DNA of 64,000 nucleotides. It comes from JACRCG01 sp964524835 (lineage in GTDB: Bacteria > Desulfobacterota > Desulfuromonadia > Geobacterales > Pseudopelobacteraceae). The notes beneath the pieces were generated by a model that ran no database searches, had not been told where the DNA came from, and saw only the letters and a program-made list of their open reading frames with translations. Every line of letters begins with the position of its first letter. Position 1 is the stretch's first letter. Of this stretch, positions 16,101 through 25,960 are shown in pieces. A program made the position numbers and the translations under genes. The stretch covers positions 124,001 to 188,000 of the forward strand of contig CAZGEG010000005.1 in the NCBI GenBank assembly GCA_964524835.1. Direction: 5' to 3'.

Positions 16101-17171
16101 TCAATACCTCCAGAAGTACTCCTGGATCTTCTTGACATCGCTTGTTTTGGTCAGGGCCAGCATCAGCAGGATGCGGGCCTTCTGCGGGTTCAGGTTGTCG
16201 GCAGCCACGAAGCCGTACTTGTCGTCATCGGCTTCACCGTTGCGGGCGATGATGCCGTTGCCGACGCGGGCACTGCGCACAACCACGATGCCGCTTTTAA
16301 GTGCCGCTTCCACGGCGGGGTACTCCTGCTTGCCGATGCTGCCGTTGCCGGTACCGGCATGGACGAGCCCCTTGGCGCCGGCCTTGATGGCGGCTTCGAT
16401 CTGGGTACCCTCGTTGCCGGCATAGTGATAAACGATATCCACGCGCGGCAGTGCGGCCAGGGCGGCGACGTCGAACTCGGAGGCTGCGGTGTGCCGGCGC
16501 AGGGGCTGGCGATAGAAAAACGGCCGGTCGCCGCTGAAGAACCCGAGCGGGCCGATTTCAGGCGCCTTGAAGGTATCGACCCGATCGGTAATGGTCTTGG
16601 TGACGTCGCGGCTGGAATGGATGGTGTCGTTCAGCATGACCAGAGCGCCCTTGCCGACCGCTTCCTTGCTCCCCGCCAGGATGCAGGCGCGATAGAGGTT
16701 GAGGCGGCCGTCGGCGCTCATGGCCGTGGGGGGGCGCATGGAGCCGACCACGACGACCGGTTTGGCGCTCTTGACCACCAGGTTGAGGAAGTAGGCCGTT
16801 TCCTCCAGGGTGTCGGTGCCGTGGGTGATGACGACCCCGTCCACATCCGCCTGGGCGAGCAGCGCGTTGACGCGTTTGGCCAGTTTGAGCCAGATATCCA
16901 TGGTCATGCTCTCGCTGGCGATCTGGGAGACCTGCTCGCCGCTGACGTTGGCGATCCTGGCAAGCTCCGGAACGTTCTGGATCAGCGCCTCTACCGGCGC
17001 CACCGCCGCCTTGTAGCCGACCGTGGTGGTGCTTGTGGCGCCCGCGCCGGCGATGGTGCCGCCGGTGGCCAGAATCACGACGTTGGGAAGCCTGTCCTCG
17101 GCAGATACCATTTGCCCGCAGAAAACAAACATACATACGACCGTCAATACCATCTGAATTCTGTTATTCAT
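16101..17171 (-). CDS. Type II L-asparaginase (periplasmic)
   Basis: A 356-residue asparaginase that hydrolyses L-asparagine to aspartate and ammonia. Residues 1-24 are a signal peptide ending MVSA. The mature protein starts with the first catalytic signature ATGGTIAGAG, whose Thr is a nucleophile, and contains the second signature THGTDTLEETA with its Thr-Asp. The substrate-binding SES segment (IASESMT) is also present. The length fits type II enzymes. The ribosome site AAGGAG precedes ATG 17171. The gene lies 100 bases after the amylase gene start region on the same strand, but the two do not look functionally linked. Confidence 0.95.
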   Translation of the reverse strand: MNNRIQMVLTVVCMFVFCGQMVSAEDRLPNVVILATGGTIAGAGATSTTTVGYKAAVAPVEALIQNVPELARIANVSGEQVSQIASESMTMDIWLKLAKRVNALLAQADVDGVVITHGTDTLEETAYFLNLVVKSAKPVVVVGSMRPPTAMSADGRLNLYRACILAGSKEAVGKGALVMLNDTIHSSRDVTKTITDRVDTFKAPEIGPLGFFSGDRPFFYRQPLRRHTAASEFDVAALAALPRVDIVYHYAGNEGTQIEAAIKAGAKGLVHAGTGNGSIGKQEYPAVEAALKSGIVVVRSARVGNGIIARNGEADDDKYGFVAADNLNPQKARILLMLALTKTSDVKKIQEYFWRY

Positions 17172-17270
17172 GTCCTGTTACTCCTTTTCAGGTTAGTGGC
17201 GCAGTCCGAGCCGGCGATTTTCAGGGAGGACGCTCTCATGATCGAAGATCGCCGAAGGAGACGCTGAGAA

Positions 17271-18746
17271 CTATTGCACCCATACCGACACCTTCCCCCC
17301 CGGACACCTGAATTCACCCCACCCGTCGTTGTTGGTTGTAACGGGGGTCGCCACATGGCCGGTTATGTCGCGGTAGGTCGCATTCGGCTGCCCAGTTTCC
17401 ATCCATTTCCACCCGTCGCCGCCATTGCTCATCAGCACCGCCACCCCGCCGGGATGGCTTTCATCGCCCGGGCGGGTCCAGCCGATGCAGTTCGGATGGT
17501 CGAAATAGTCGTACTGGGGGCCGTGTGCGTAAAGGCGGCGGGCATGGAGGAACCGGTCGATCAGGAAGCGATGCGACGACATGGAGATGTGGTAGCGGTT
17601 CCCGTCGCGTCCCCGGTCTTCGTACTCGGCGCCGTAATAATCGGCATGGAACAGACAGGGATAGCCGTCTTTCCGCAGCAGGATGAAGGCATAGGCAAGG
17701 GGCTTGAACCAGGGCTCGACACACGACTCTAGCGCCTGCAGCGGCTGGGAGTCGTGGTTATCGACAAAGGTGACGGCGTGTGTGGGTCGATCTTTCACCA
17801 GGGTGTCGTCGAGGATCCGCCGCAGGTCGTAATCGCGGCCGAATCGTCCGGCGGAATAGAAGTTGAAATGGAGCGGAACATCGAAAACCGCCAGGCGGCC
17901 GCCGACGTCGTTGATGTACTTCCGCAGTGCGGGAAGACTGTTGGCCCAGTACTCTCCGACCATGAACAGATCCTTGCCGGCATGCTTCTCCAGGGCATCG
18001 TGCCATTCGGGGAAGAACCACGCCGCGATGTGTTTGATGGCGTCGAGCCGGAAACCGTCTACCCCTGTGGTATCCAGGTACCATTTTCCCCAGCGGATCA
18101 GCTCGTCCCGAACGTCCCGGTTCTGGCAATCCAGATCGCACCCCATCAGATAGGCAAAGTTGCCGAATTCCAGCGACACTTCGTCATCAAAACGCTTTCC
18201 GTCGAAAAGATAGATCGTGTCGTAATCACTCGGGTTGTCCGCCCCGAAATCGACGGCATCGAAATGCTGCCAGTGCCACTCGAAAGCGGAGTATTTGCCC
18301 CCCCTTCCCGGAAAGGTGAAGTGCGTCCAGGTGTCGATTTCACGCTGCGCCCCTTTCGGGTTGACGCGGTCCCACTTGAAATAGGGGGTCGCCCGGCTCG
18401 GCTCGGACTTGTCCGCCCCCATCCGGTGGTTCAGCACCCCGTCGGCGTACACCTGTAACCCGACCGCTTTGAGCGCTGCTACCGCGTCGAGGTACTGCTG
18501 TCTCGTCCCGTATTTAGTCCGGACCGATCCCTTCTGATCAAATTCTCCGAGGTCGTAAAGGTCGTAGACGCCGTAGCCGACGTCGATACCGCCACCGATT
18601 CCCTTGTAGGCGGGGGGGAGCCAGAGAGCGGTGATGCCGGCTTCGGCGAGTTCCCCGGATTTTGTTGATACGGAATCCCACAGGGTGCCGTCGGCCGGGG
18701 TGTACCAGTGGAAATACTGCATCATCACGCCGTTTATATCCGGCAT
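17271..18746 (-). CDS. Cytoplasmic alpha-amylase (GH13)
   Basis: A 491-residue glycoside hydrolase family 13 enzyme of the bacterial liquefying/AmyS type, hydrolysing alpha-1,4 bonds in starch, glycogen or maltodextrins. The four GH13 regions are visible: DGVLNHRMG, GFRLDAIKHI (nucleophile Asp235), VGEYW (acid/base Glu265) and FVDNHD (Asp332). The N-terminus MMQYFHWYTPADG matches secreted Bacillus enzymes after their signal, but no signal peptide is present here, so it should act inside the cell, probably on glycogen-derived glucans. The start ATG 18746 follows GGGGGAGG at good spacing. Confidence 0.95.
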   Translation of the reverse strand: MPDINGVMMQYFHWYTPADGTLWDSVSTKSGELAEAGITALWLPPAYKGIGGGIDVGYGVYDLYDLGEFDQKGSVRTKYGTRQQYLDAVAALKAVGLQVYADGVLNHRMGADKSEPSRATPYFKWDRVNPKGAQREIDTWTHFTFPGRGGKYSAFEWHWQHFDAVDFGADNPSDYDTIYLFDGKRFDDEVSLEFGNFAYLMGCDLDCQNRDVRDELIRWGKWYLDTTGVDGFRLDAIKHIAAWFFPEWHDALEKHAGKDLFMVGEYWANSLPALRKYINDVGGRLAVFDVPLHFNFYSAGRFGRDYDLRRILDDTLVKDRPTHAVTFVDNHDSQPLQALESCVEPWFKPLAYAFILLRKDGYPCLFHADYYGAEYEDRGRDGNRYHISMSSHRFLIDRFLHARRLYAHGPQYDYFDHPNCIGWTRPGDESHPGGVAVLMSNGGDGWKWMETGQPNATYRDITGHVATPVTTNNDGWGEFRCPGGKVSVWVQ

Positions 18747-18851
18747 AAATCCTCCCCCTGCTGGACGCGGGCAATCAATCCTGACGTCATCCCCGCTCCG
18801 GCCTGATTTCTTGCGTTATTCCGTACGAACTCCAAAAAAACGAGGCATCCG

Positions 18852-19403
18852 CTATAAACCTTTTACAGCGTAGATCCCCGGAGCGTTGCGCCAGTACCCC
18901 TTGTAATCCAGGCCGTAGCCGAACAGGAAGCGGTCGCCGACCTCAATACCGGTAAAGTCGGCCCGCATGCCCGGCGTCACTTTGCGCAGATGAAGCTTTT
19001 CAACCAGTACCGCCATGAGAACCTCGGCCGCTCCCTGCTGACGGCAGTAGTCGGCAATGGCTGCCAGCGTTACCCCCTCATCGAGGATATCGTCGAGCAG
19101 CAGCACGACTCTCCCCTTCAGATCGAGCTGCGGCCTGACGGTCCACTGCAGAGCAGCGCCGTTGGTCTCATTCCCGTAGCGGTTTGCGTGGACATAGTCC
19201 ACCTCCAGCGGAAAAACCAGACGGGTCAACAACTGGCCGGTGAAGATAAGCCCTCCGTTCATGACACAGAGCAGTACCGGGCGGGAATCCTTAAGCTGGC
19301 AGGTAATCTCCTGCGCAATCCGTTTGATAGTGGCTTCGACATCGGCTTCCGACACCAGCAGGTCGGCTTCGGACAATACTTTGTTCGCTTTTTCGATGTT
19401 CAT
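18852..19403 (-). CDS. hpt: Hypoxanthine phosphoribosyltransferase
   Basis: A 183-residue purine salvage enzyme making IMP (and often GMP) from hypoxanthine/guanine and PRPP. The PRPP-binding signature VVLLLDDILDEGVTL is present around residue 100, with VLCVMNGGLIFTGQL at the N-terminal half and FLFGYGLDYKGYWRN at the C-terminus. Predicted cytoplasmic. The start overlaps the prmC stop by 4 bases, so it is translationally coupled and follows prmC in a two-gene operon. Confidence 0.93.
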   Translation of the reverse strand: MNIEKANKVLSEADLLVSEADVEATIKRIAQEITCQLKDSRPVLLCVMNGGLIFTGQLLTRLVFPLEVDYVHANRYGNETNGAALQWTVRPQLDLKGRVVLLLDDILDEGVTLAAIADYCRQQGAAEVLMAVLVEKLHLRKVTPGMRADFTGIEVGDRFLFGYGLDYKGYWRNAPGIYAVKGL

Positions 19404-20263
19404 ACGATCTCCTTTAGTTGTGCTCCCACTACCCTCTCAATCCCGCCTGAATCGACTGCAACAATCGGCTCGGCAAAGCCGCCGGTCTTCCGGAACAGCT
19501 TTACGACATCTACCGCCTGCCCGATCCCGATCTCAACCAGCAGCCACCCTCCCGGATTCAAATGTCCGACGGAAGCCGGAATCAGCACCCGATATATATG
19601 GAGTCCGTCGTCTCCGCCGTCAAGCGCTTCCCGTGGGTCATAGTCTCGCACCTCCCGGTCCAGAGATTCAATATCAACCGTAGGGATGTACGGCGGATTG
19701 GAAACGATCAGGTCGAAATTGCGGCCGGAAACCGGAGCAAACAGCGAGCCGCTCAAAAACTCGATCGGTGCGCCATGCTGCGCGGCATTGCGACGGGCGA
19801 CAGCCAGTGCCGCTTCCGAAATATCCGTGGCGGTGACAGTTGCCAGGTGAAGCCGCTTCTGCAAGGTAACGGCAATGCAGCCGCTCCCGGTGCCGACATC
19901 CAAAACCGACCCGGCATCCGGAAACCGTGCCAGCGCCTCCGACACCAGCAGTTCCGTGTCATGCCGGGGGATCAGGACATCAGGAGACACTTCATACTCA
20001 AGACCGCAAAACTCCTGACCGCCCAGGATATGCTGAAGCGGCTCGCGCCTTGCCCTGCGGGCTACCAGTGCCCGATAAGCAGCCAGCTCACTTTCATTCA
20101 ACGGCTTGTCGTACTGCAGGTACAAACCGACACGATCGAGACCGGTAGCGGCGCAGAGTAGCCATTCAGCTTCAAGGCGGGCATTTTCTACTCCTTTGGA
20201 GAGGAGATATTCCTTCGTCCAGGCAAGTATTTTAAGGGTAGTCCAGATTTCCTGCGCGGCCAT
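19400..20263 (-). CDS. prmC: Release factor glutamine N5-methyltransferase
   Basis: PrmC/HemK, 287 residues, which methylates the Gln of the GGQ motif in release factors RF1 and RF2. The N-terminal helical domain (about 1-90) is followed by a SAM-binding Rossmann fold with VLDVGTGSGCIAV and the catalytic SNPPYIP motif, which binds the target glutamine. The C-terminal LLVEIGIGQ matches the family. Predicted cytoplasmic. In many Geobacter-type genomes it lies near prfA, but prfA is not adjacent here. It leads the prmC-hpt pair. Confidence 0.95.
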   Translation of the reverse strand: MAAQEIWTTLKILAWTKEYLLSKGVENARLEAEWLLCAATGLDRVGLYLQYDKPLNESELAAYRALVARRARREPLQHILGGQEFCGLEYEVSPDVLIPRHDTELLVSEALARFPDAGSVLDVGTGSGCIAVTLQKRLHLATVTATDISEAALAVARRNAAQHGAPIEFLSGSLFAPVSGRNFDLIVSNPPYIPTVDIESLDREVRDYDPREALDGGDDGLHIYRVLIPASVGHLNPGGWLLVEIGIGQAVDVVKLFRKTGGFAEPIVAVDSGGIERVVGAQLKEIV

Positions 20264-20307
20264 ATTCGCTCCTGACTGTTGATACTAACACTTATTCAGA
20301 AAATGAC

Positions 20308-20338
20308 AAAGGGCGGTCTCGTTTAGAGACCGCCCTTT
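20308..20338. terminator. Terminator after the nuo operon
   Basis: AAAGGGCGGTCTC / GAGACCGCCCTTT with a 5-base loop lies 20 bases past the nuoN stop and before prmC. The T run is best on the plus strand; on the minus strand the stem itself ends in TTT followed by a T-rich stretch. Confidence 0.75.
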
Positions 20339-20361
20339 TTTCGACTGCTTGGTGAACCGGA

Positions 20362-21819
20362 CTACAGAAGCTTGATTGCCATCTGGGCATACTGAAGAAT
20401 AACCGAAGGGACTATACCGGGGATCAATGTACCGGCAGCGGCAATCACCAGCGCAAGAGTAACAGGCGCAGTCACCTTGATCCACTCGAACTCTTCTGTT
20501 GGCTCCTTCATGTACATGTAGACCATGATACGGAGGTAGTAATACGCTGACGCGGCACTGTTAAGTACGCCGATGATCGCCAGCCAGATGTAGCCTTCCT
20601 GGATAGCGCCGGCAAACAGATAAAACTTGCCGACAAAACCGGCTGCCGGTGGTACTCCGGCAAGAGAGAACAGAAACAGTGTCATGGCAAGCGCGAGAAC
20701 TGGCCGTTTGAAGCCGAGTCCGGCAAAATCGGAGACGTTACCGTTGGTTTCACCTTTCTTTGCAACCAGGATAACAACAGCAAAGGCCCCGATGTTCATG
20801 AAAGAATAGGAAAGCATGTAAAACAGGATGCCGGCGATTCCGGTGCCGTTTCCGGCGGTAAAGCCGACCAGCGCGTACCCGGCGTGGGCAATCGAGGAAT
20901 AAGCAAGAACACGCTTGATATTGTCCTGACGGAGCGCCGTGATATTTCCGACCGTCATTGTCAGTACCGCCAGCACCCATAGTACCTGGCTCCATTCCAC
21001 CTGCAGGGTCGGGAGGGCAACCAGGAACAGGCGGAGCAGTGCGGCAAAGCCGGCTGCCTTGGGAGCTGCCGACATGAAAGCGGTCATCGGCGTCGGAGCA
21101 CCTTCGTAAACATCAGGTGTCCACATGTGAAACGGTGCTGCAGCGATCTTGAATGCAAAACCTGTCATCATCAGCAGCATGCCGGCCACAAGAAGAATGT
21201 TGGCAGAAGGGAGGGTCATCTGTCCGACAACTTCGGCAATCTTGTACAGACGGGTCGTGCCGGTTGCGCCGTAAATAAGCGCCATGCCGTACAGCATGAA
21301 ACCGGTGGAGAATGCTCCGAGAAGAAAGTATTTGAGACCAGCTTCGTTGGATTTTTTGTTGCCTCTGTTGAATCCTGCAAGAACATAGAGGGTAACAGAC
21401 ATGACTTCAAGACCGAGGAATATCGTCATGAGGTCCGTACCGGACGCCATCAGCATCATGCCGACAACTGCAAACAGGATCAGCGGATACAGTTCGCCGT
21501 GGTTACATCCTTCGCGCTCCATGTAGCTGTCCGTAATCAGGACTGTAAGTCCGGCAGCAATCAGAAACGTCATCTTGAAGAAGGTCGCGAAATTGTCGAG
21601 AACCACCGAGCCGCTGAAGCTCTCCATGTGGCCGCCCCACCCAGCCCCTACCAGCACCGCAGTCGCGACAATGCCGAAGAAACTGATATACGCCAGGTAT
21701 GACTTCTGTCCGCCGGGTGAGAAAACTGTGATCAGCAGAAGAGCCATGGCCAGCACAGAGAGAAATATCTCCGGTAGAATCGGCGTCATGTTGACGGCTG
21801 GAATTAAAATCATGTCCAT
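20362..21819 (-). CDS. nuoN: NADH-quinone oxidoreductase subunit N
   Basis: A 485-residue antiporter-like membrane subunit of complex I, with about 14 transmembrane segments. The conserved segment LGLEVMSVTLYVLAGF carries the membrane Glu, and FKIAAAPFHMWTPDVYEGAP the central Lys plus the family HxWxPDVYEGAP motif. It contributes one of the proton channels. It is the last gene of the nuo operon and is followed by the hairpin at 20308. Confidence 0.97.
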   Translation of the reverse strand: MDMILIPAVNMTPILPEIFLSVLAMALLLITVFSPGGQKSYLAYISFFGIVATAVLVGAGWGGHMESFSGSVVLDNFATFFKMTFLIAAGLTVLITDSYMEREGCNHGELYPLILFAVVGMMLMASGTDLMTIFLGLEVMSVTLYVLAGFNRGNKKSNEAGLKYFLLGAFSTGFMLYGMALIYGATGTTRLYKIAEVVGQMTLPSANILLVAGMLLMMTGFAFKIAAAPFHMWTPDVYEGAPTPMTAFMSAAPKAAGFAALLRLFLVALPTLQVEWSQVLWVLAVLTMTVGNITALRQDNIKRVLAYSSIAHAGYALVGFTAGNGTGIAGILFYMLSYSFMNIGAFAVVILVAKKGETNGNVSDFAGLGFKRPVLALAMTLFLFSLAGVPPAAGFVGKFYLFAGAIQEGYIWLAIIGVLNSAASAYYYLRIMVYMYMKEPTEEFEWIKVTAPVTLALVIAAAGTLIPGIVPSVILQYAQMAIKLL

Positions 21820-21856
21820 CTAAAATATCCTCCGGTCGGATTGACTCGTTATTGGT

Positions 21857-23554
21857 TTACTTTGCTTCGTGCGGATTAACAGCCGGTGCAGCCTTCGGTG
21901 CAGCAGGGGACTCCATGCCAGAGTGACCGGACGGTACCGTACCGCCTGAACCACCTGCCGGCATCTGGCCGCCCTGATGTCCGGCAGGCATCTGAGCACC
22001 CTGGTGCCCTTCGGGCATCTGCTGCGGTATTCCCTGCTGACCAGCGGCAGGGATCACCTGGGCGTTAACCGATGCAACACGAACTTGGGCAACGAGTTTC
22101 TTGATAGCAGGGTCCATCTTGTCGATGAACGGTTTGGGGTACAGCCCCATGAAAAAAATCATTATCAGCAGAGGAACCATGATCGTGATTTCTCGGGCAT
22201 TCAGATCAAGAAGCTTCTGGTTTTTGGGATTATCAAGCTCTCCGAACATGACCCGCTGGAAAACCCAGAGCATGTAGACGGCGGAGAGTATGACACCGCT
22301 CGTCGCGACGACGGTGTACCAGCGGAGCTGGCTTTCAAAAGCTCCGAGCAGGATCAGGAATTCTCCGACGAAGCCGTTTGTGCCGGGCAGGCCGACCGAC
22401 GAGAAGGTGACAATCATGAATATTGTTGCAAATATCGGCATCTGCTTCGACAATCCGCCGAAATCGGTGATCAGGCGGGTGTGGCGACGCTCGTAAATGA
22501 AGCCGACAATAAGGAACAGTGCGCCGGTTGAGATACCATGGTTAATCATCTGCAGCATGCCGCCGGTGATTCCCTCAACGTTGAAGGCAAATACTCCGAG
22601 CATGACAAAGCCGAGGTGGGCGACGGAGGAATAGGCAACCAGTTTCTTGACATCTTCCTGAACCATGGCGACTAGAGCGGCATAGATAATGCCGATAACC
22701 GCGAGTGTTGCAATCAGCGGTGCAAACTTGTGGGCCGCCTCCGGAAACAGTGGGATGGCAAAACGCACATAACCGTAGGTACCCATTTTCAGCAGTACGG
22801 CTGCGAGGATGACCGAACCGGCCGTCGGTGCTTCCGTATGCGCATCTGGCAACCAGGTATGGAGCGGAAACATCGGTACCTTGATGGCAAACGCGAAGGC
22901 AAAGGCAAGGAAGAGCCATATCTGCGTTGCCAGGTCAAGCTTGAGGCTGAAGAATTGCAGCAGGCCGAAGTCGGTGATGCCGGCCTGCATCCCTTTGAAA
23001 TAGAGGAAAATAAGGGCTACCAGCATCAGAAGCGAGCCGACCATCGTGTAGATGAAGAATTTAACAGCGGCATAGATCTTGTTTTTGCCGCCCCAGATGC
23101 CGATCATGAAATACATCGGAATCAGCATGACTTCCCAGAAAATGTAGAACAGGAAGAGGTCGAGTGAAATGAAGGCTCCCAGCATGCCGGTTTCAAGCAG
23201 CAGCAGGCAGATCATGTACTCCTTGACCTTCTCTTCAACGGCTGTATAAGTTGAAAGGACGGCGATCGGCATCATGAATGTCGTGAGGATAACAAGCCAG
23301 AGGCTGATTCCGTCAATTCCGATATTATAGCGCATGATGAACGGGCCAGCCGCGATCCAGGGTACATTTTCGACAAACTGGAATTCGGCGTTGGTCTGAA
23401 ATCCCGTCAGTATGATCAGCGATACAAGGAAGGTCACTACTGTTACCGCGAGGGTGACATTCCGGAGCACACCTTTGCTGTCTTTCGGGATGAACAGCAG
23501 CAGCAGGACACCCAGTATCGGCAGGAATGTCGTCAGGCTCAGTACGTTACTCAT
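21857..23554 (-). CDS. nuoM: NADH-quinone oxidoreductase subunit M with repeat-bearing tail
   Basis: A 565-residue antiporter-like subunit of complex I. The conserved membrane Glu (FWEVMLIPMYF), and the Lys and motif KVPMFPLHTWLPDAHTEAPT, are present. After the last membrane helix and a short helical stretch (about residue 500), an extra tail of roughly 60 residues contains four short repeats of the form QMPxGHQG (bases about 21930-22035 on the minus strand), ending in Ala/Pro-rich sequence. Such a Gly/His/Met/Pro tail is not part of the usual NuoM core. It would face the cytoplasm or periplasm depending on helix count, and its role is unknown. Confidence 0.97.
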   Translation of the reverse strand: MSNVLSLTTFLPILGVLLLLFIPKDSKGVLRNVTLAVTVVTFLVSLIILTGFQTNAEFQFVENVPWIAAGPFIMRYNIGIDGISLWLVILTTFMMPIAVLSTYTAVEEKVKEYMICLLLLETGMLGAFISLDLFLFYIFWEVMLIPMYFMIGIWGGKNKIYAAVKFFIYTMVGSLLMLVALIFLYFKGMQAGITDFGLLQFFSLKLDLATQIWLFLAFAFAFAIKVPMFPLHTWLPDAHTEAPTAGSVILAAVLLKMGTYGYVRFAIPLFPEAAHKFAPLIATLAVIGIIYAALVAMVQEDVKKLVAYSSVAHLGFVMLGVFAFNVEGITGGMLQMINHGISTGALFLIVGFIYERRHTRLITDFGGLSKQMPIFATIFMIVTFSSVGLPGTNGFVGEFLILLGAFESQLRWYTVVATSGVILSAVYMLWVFQRVMFGELDNPKNQKLLDLNAREITIMVPLLIMIFFMGLYPKPFIDKMDPAIKKLVAQVRVASVNAQVIPAAGQQGIPQQMPEGHQGAQMPAGHQGGQMPAGGSGGTVPSGHSGMESPAAPKAAPAVNPHEAK

Positions 23555-23593
23555 GAATTCGTGCTCCTTTATACAAAGTGCTTATTGAATTGG

Positions 23594-25588
23594 TTATTTA
23601 AATAAGAAGTAGCCAAGCATGACAACAACACCCAGCGCCATAGAAAACGCGTAGTTGTAAATGTATCCGGACTGCATGTAGCGGAAAATTCCGCTGAACC
23701 CCATCACGACGTTGGCAACCCCATTGACCACACCATCAACGATCAGGACGTCAAAACCTTTCCAGAGGAACTGGCCGAACGCCTTGCATGGGTTCACGAA
23801 GATGTAATCGTAGATTTCATCCACGTACCATTTATTGTAGACAACTCGGTGCAGCGTCGGGAATGCGGCAACAAACTTGCCCGGCAGTTCCGTGTTCTTG
23901 ACATACATGGTGAATGCGATGCCGATACCTACCAGTGCGATGACAACCGACAGACCCATCAGCCCCCATTCAACGGCGTGACTTGGATGAGCACCGTGGT
24001 GGGCATATTTGCTGCCGTACTCGTTTGCCAGCTCGAATACCGGCTCCAGCCAGTGTTCAAAGTAATTCGGCAGCATTCCCAGAATTTTCGGCATGCCGAG
24101 ATAACCGCCGACAGCGGCAAGCGCTCCAAGAACCATCAGCGGAATTGTGATAACCAGCGGAGACTCGTGGAGGTAACCCTTCGCCTTGGGATTAATGCGG
24201 CACTCGCCGAAAAAGGTCATGAATACCAGACGGAACATGTAGAATGCGGTGAAGCAGGCGGCAACTGCACCAATGCCCCAGAGAACGATATTGAGACCGC
24301 CGTGGTAGGAGTTGGCAAAAGCCATCCAGAGGATTTCATCCTTGGAGAAGAATCCGGAGAAACCGGGGATGCCGGCGATAGCGATTGTGGAAACCAGGAA
24401 CGTGATGAACGTGATCGGCATCGCCTTGCGGAGCCCGCCCATATTGCGCATATCCTGTGCGTCATCATGTGAGTGGATCTTATGCAGCGAATGGTGCATG
24501 GCGTGGATGACCGAGCCGGATCCGAGGAACAGGCAGGCCTTGAAAAAGGCGTGAGTCATCAGGTGGAAGATACCCGCACTGAATGCGCCGACTCCCATTG
24601 CCAGAAACATGAAGCCGAGCTGCGATACGGTTGAGTATGCCAGCACCCGCTTGATATCGTTTTGTGCCGTACCGATCGTCGCGGCGAATATCGCTGTAGC
24701 GGCACCCACCACGGCGATGACCATCATGGTTTCGGGTGATTTGATGAAAACGAAGCTCATTCTGCCGATCATGTAGACGCCCGCCGTTACCATGGTGGCG
24801 GCGTGGATGAGGGCTGAGACTGGTGTCGGGCCTTCCATGGCGTCCGGGAGCCAGGTAAAGAGCGGGATCTGAGCGGATTTTCCTGTGGCGCCGACAAAAA
24901 AGCAGAGTGTGGCAAACGTCACAACGCCGCCATAGGGGAGCAGATGGGATGCCGCCTTGATTTCGGTGAAATTGACTGTCCAGATATTATGGTTGCTTCC
25001 GAACCACCAGTAGAGAGTAAACAGACCGATCAAAAATCCGAAGTCGCCGACACGGTTCATGACAAACGCCTTTTTGGCGGCATCACCGGCGGACTTTTTG
25101 TGGAAATAATAACCGATCAACAGGTATGAGCAGAGTCCGACGCCTTCCCAGCCGATAAACATGACCAGCATGTTGCTGCCGAGCACCAGCAGCAGCATCG
25201 ACATACAGAAAAGGTTCAGGTAGGCAAAGAAACGGTAGAAGCCTTCCTCGCCGTGCATGTACCCGATCGAGTAGAGGTGGATCAGAGACCCGACGCCGGT
25301 GACTACCATGATCATGATAACCGAGAGTGGGTCAACCAGAAAGGCCATATCGGCTTTGAAGTTACCGGAGTGAATCCAGGGGAATAGTACTTTTTCAAAT
25401 ACTCTCTGCTCCGGAGGCAGGCCGATCATCTGCATGAGTATTCCGCAAGATACCAGGAATGATAGAAAGATCATCAGCGTACCGATTCCGCCGATTACTG
25501 CCTCATTCTTGATCTTTTTCCCGAAGAGTCCGTTGATCAGGAACCCGATGAGCGGGAATAGCGGGATTAGCCATACTTTGTCAAACAT
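23594..25588 (-). CDS. nuoL: NADH-quinone oxidoreductase subunit L
   Basis: A 664-residue distal antiporter-like subunit of complex I. It shows the conserved FIGWEGVGLCSYLLIGYY, with the membrane Glu, KSAQIPLFTWLPDAMEGPTPVS with its Lys, and a long lateral helix region at the C-terminus that clamps the membrane arm. The ribosome site AAGGAG precedes ATG 25588. About 55 bases separate it from nuoK. Confidence 0.98.
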   Translation of the reverse strand: MFDKVWLIPLFPLIGFLINGLFGKKIKNEAVIGGIGTLMIFLSFLVSCGILMQMIGLPPEQRVFEKVLFPWIHSGNFKADMAFLVDPLSVIMIMVVTGVGSLIHLYSIGYMHGEEGFYRFFAYLNLFCMSMLLLVLGSNMLVMFIGWEGVGLCSYLLIGYYFHKKSAGDAAKKAFVMNRVGDFGFLIGLFTLYWWFGSNHNIWTVNFTEIKAASHLLPYGGVVTFATLCFFVGATGKSAQIPLFTWLPDAMEGPTPVSALIHAATMVTAGVYMIGRMSFVFIKSPETMMVIAVVGAATAIFAATIGTAQNDIKRVLAYSTVSQLGFMFLAMGVGAFSAGIFHLMTHAFFKACLFLGSGSVIHAMHHSLHKIHSHDDAQDMRNMGGLRKAMPITFITFLVSTIAIAGIPGFSGFFSKDEILWMAFANSYHGGLNIVLWGIGAVAACFTAFYMFRLVFMTFFGECRINPKAKGYLHESPLVITIPLMVLGALAAVGGYLGMPKILGMLPNYFEHWLEPVFELANEYGSKYAHHGAHPSHAVEWGLMGLSVVIALVGIGIAFTMYVKNTELPGKFVAAFPTLHRVVYNKWYVDEIYDYIFVNPCKAFGQFLWKGFDVLIVDGVVNGVANVVMGFSGIFRYMQSGYIYNYAFSMALGVVVMLGYFLFK

Positions 25589-25643
25589 GTAAGACTCCTT
25601 TTATGCAATCATTAAACGTTGTCGTAAGAGGTTGTGTGCGGTT

Positions 25644-25946
25644 CTACCACTTCATCAGGTTAACATCGTCAACATCAATCGACTCTTTATTGTTAAAGAA
25701 CGCAATGATAAGAGCCAGACCGACAGCAGCTTCGGCAGCCGCTACAGTCATTATGAAGAAAACGAAGACCTGCCCATCAAGATTGCCGAGATGGCGGGAG
25801 AACGCCACGAAGGTCAGGTTAACGGCGTTAAGCATCAGTTCGATGCACATAAACATGACGATAACATTCTTGCGTGTCAGGACGCCTATCGTGCCGATTG
25901 CGAAGAGTATGGCGCTTACGATGAGATAGCTGTTCAGGTTTTCCAT
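25644..25946 (-). CDS. nuoK: NADH-quinone oxidoreductase subunit K
   Basis: A 100-residue, three-helix membrane subunit. The two membrane glutamates of the family are visible: MFMCIELMLNAVNL and AAAEAAVGLAL. They form part of the proton path at the junction of the membrane arm. It is in its usual place between nuoJ and nuoL. Confidence 0.97.
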   Translation of the reverse strand: MENLNSYLIVSAILFAIGTIGVLTRKNVIVMFMCIELMLNAVNLTFVAFSRHLGNLDGQVFVFFIMTVAAAEAAVGLALIIAFFNNKESIDVDDVNLMKW

Positions 25947-25960
25947 GAAATATATCCCTC

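Noticed and set aside
16062..17267. Long open frame on the plus strand opposite the asparaginase gene
   Set aside because: It is the shadow of a firmly identified enzyme in a GC-rich region; its product is low-complexity, with no family resemblance or ribosome site.
20308..20338. Attenuator for prmC-hpt
   Set aside because: It lies within 20 bases of the nuoN stop on the same strand, so a terminator of the nuo operon is the simpler reading.
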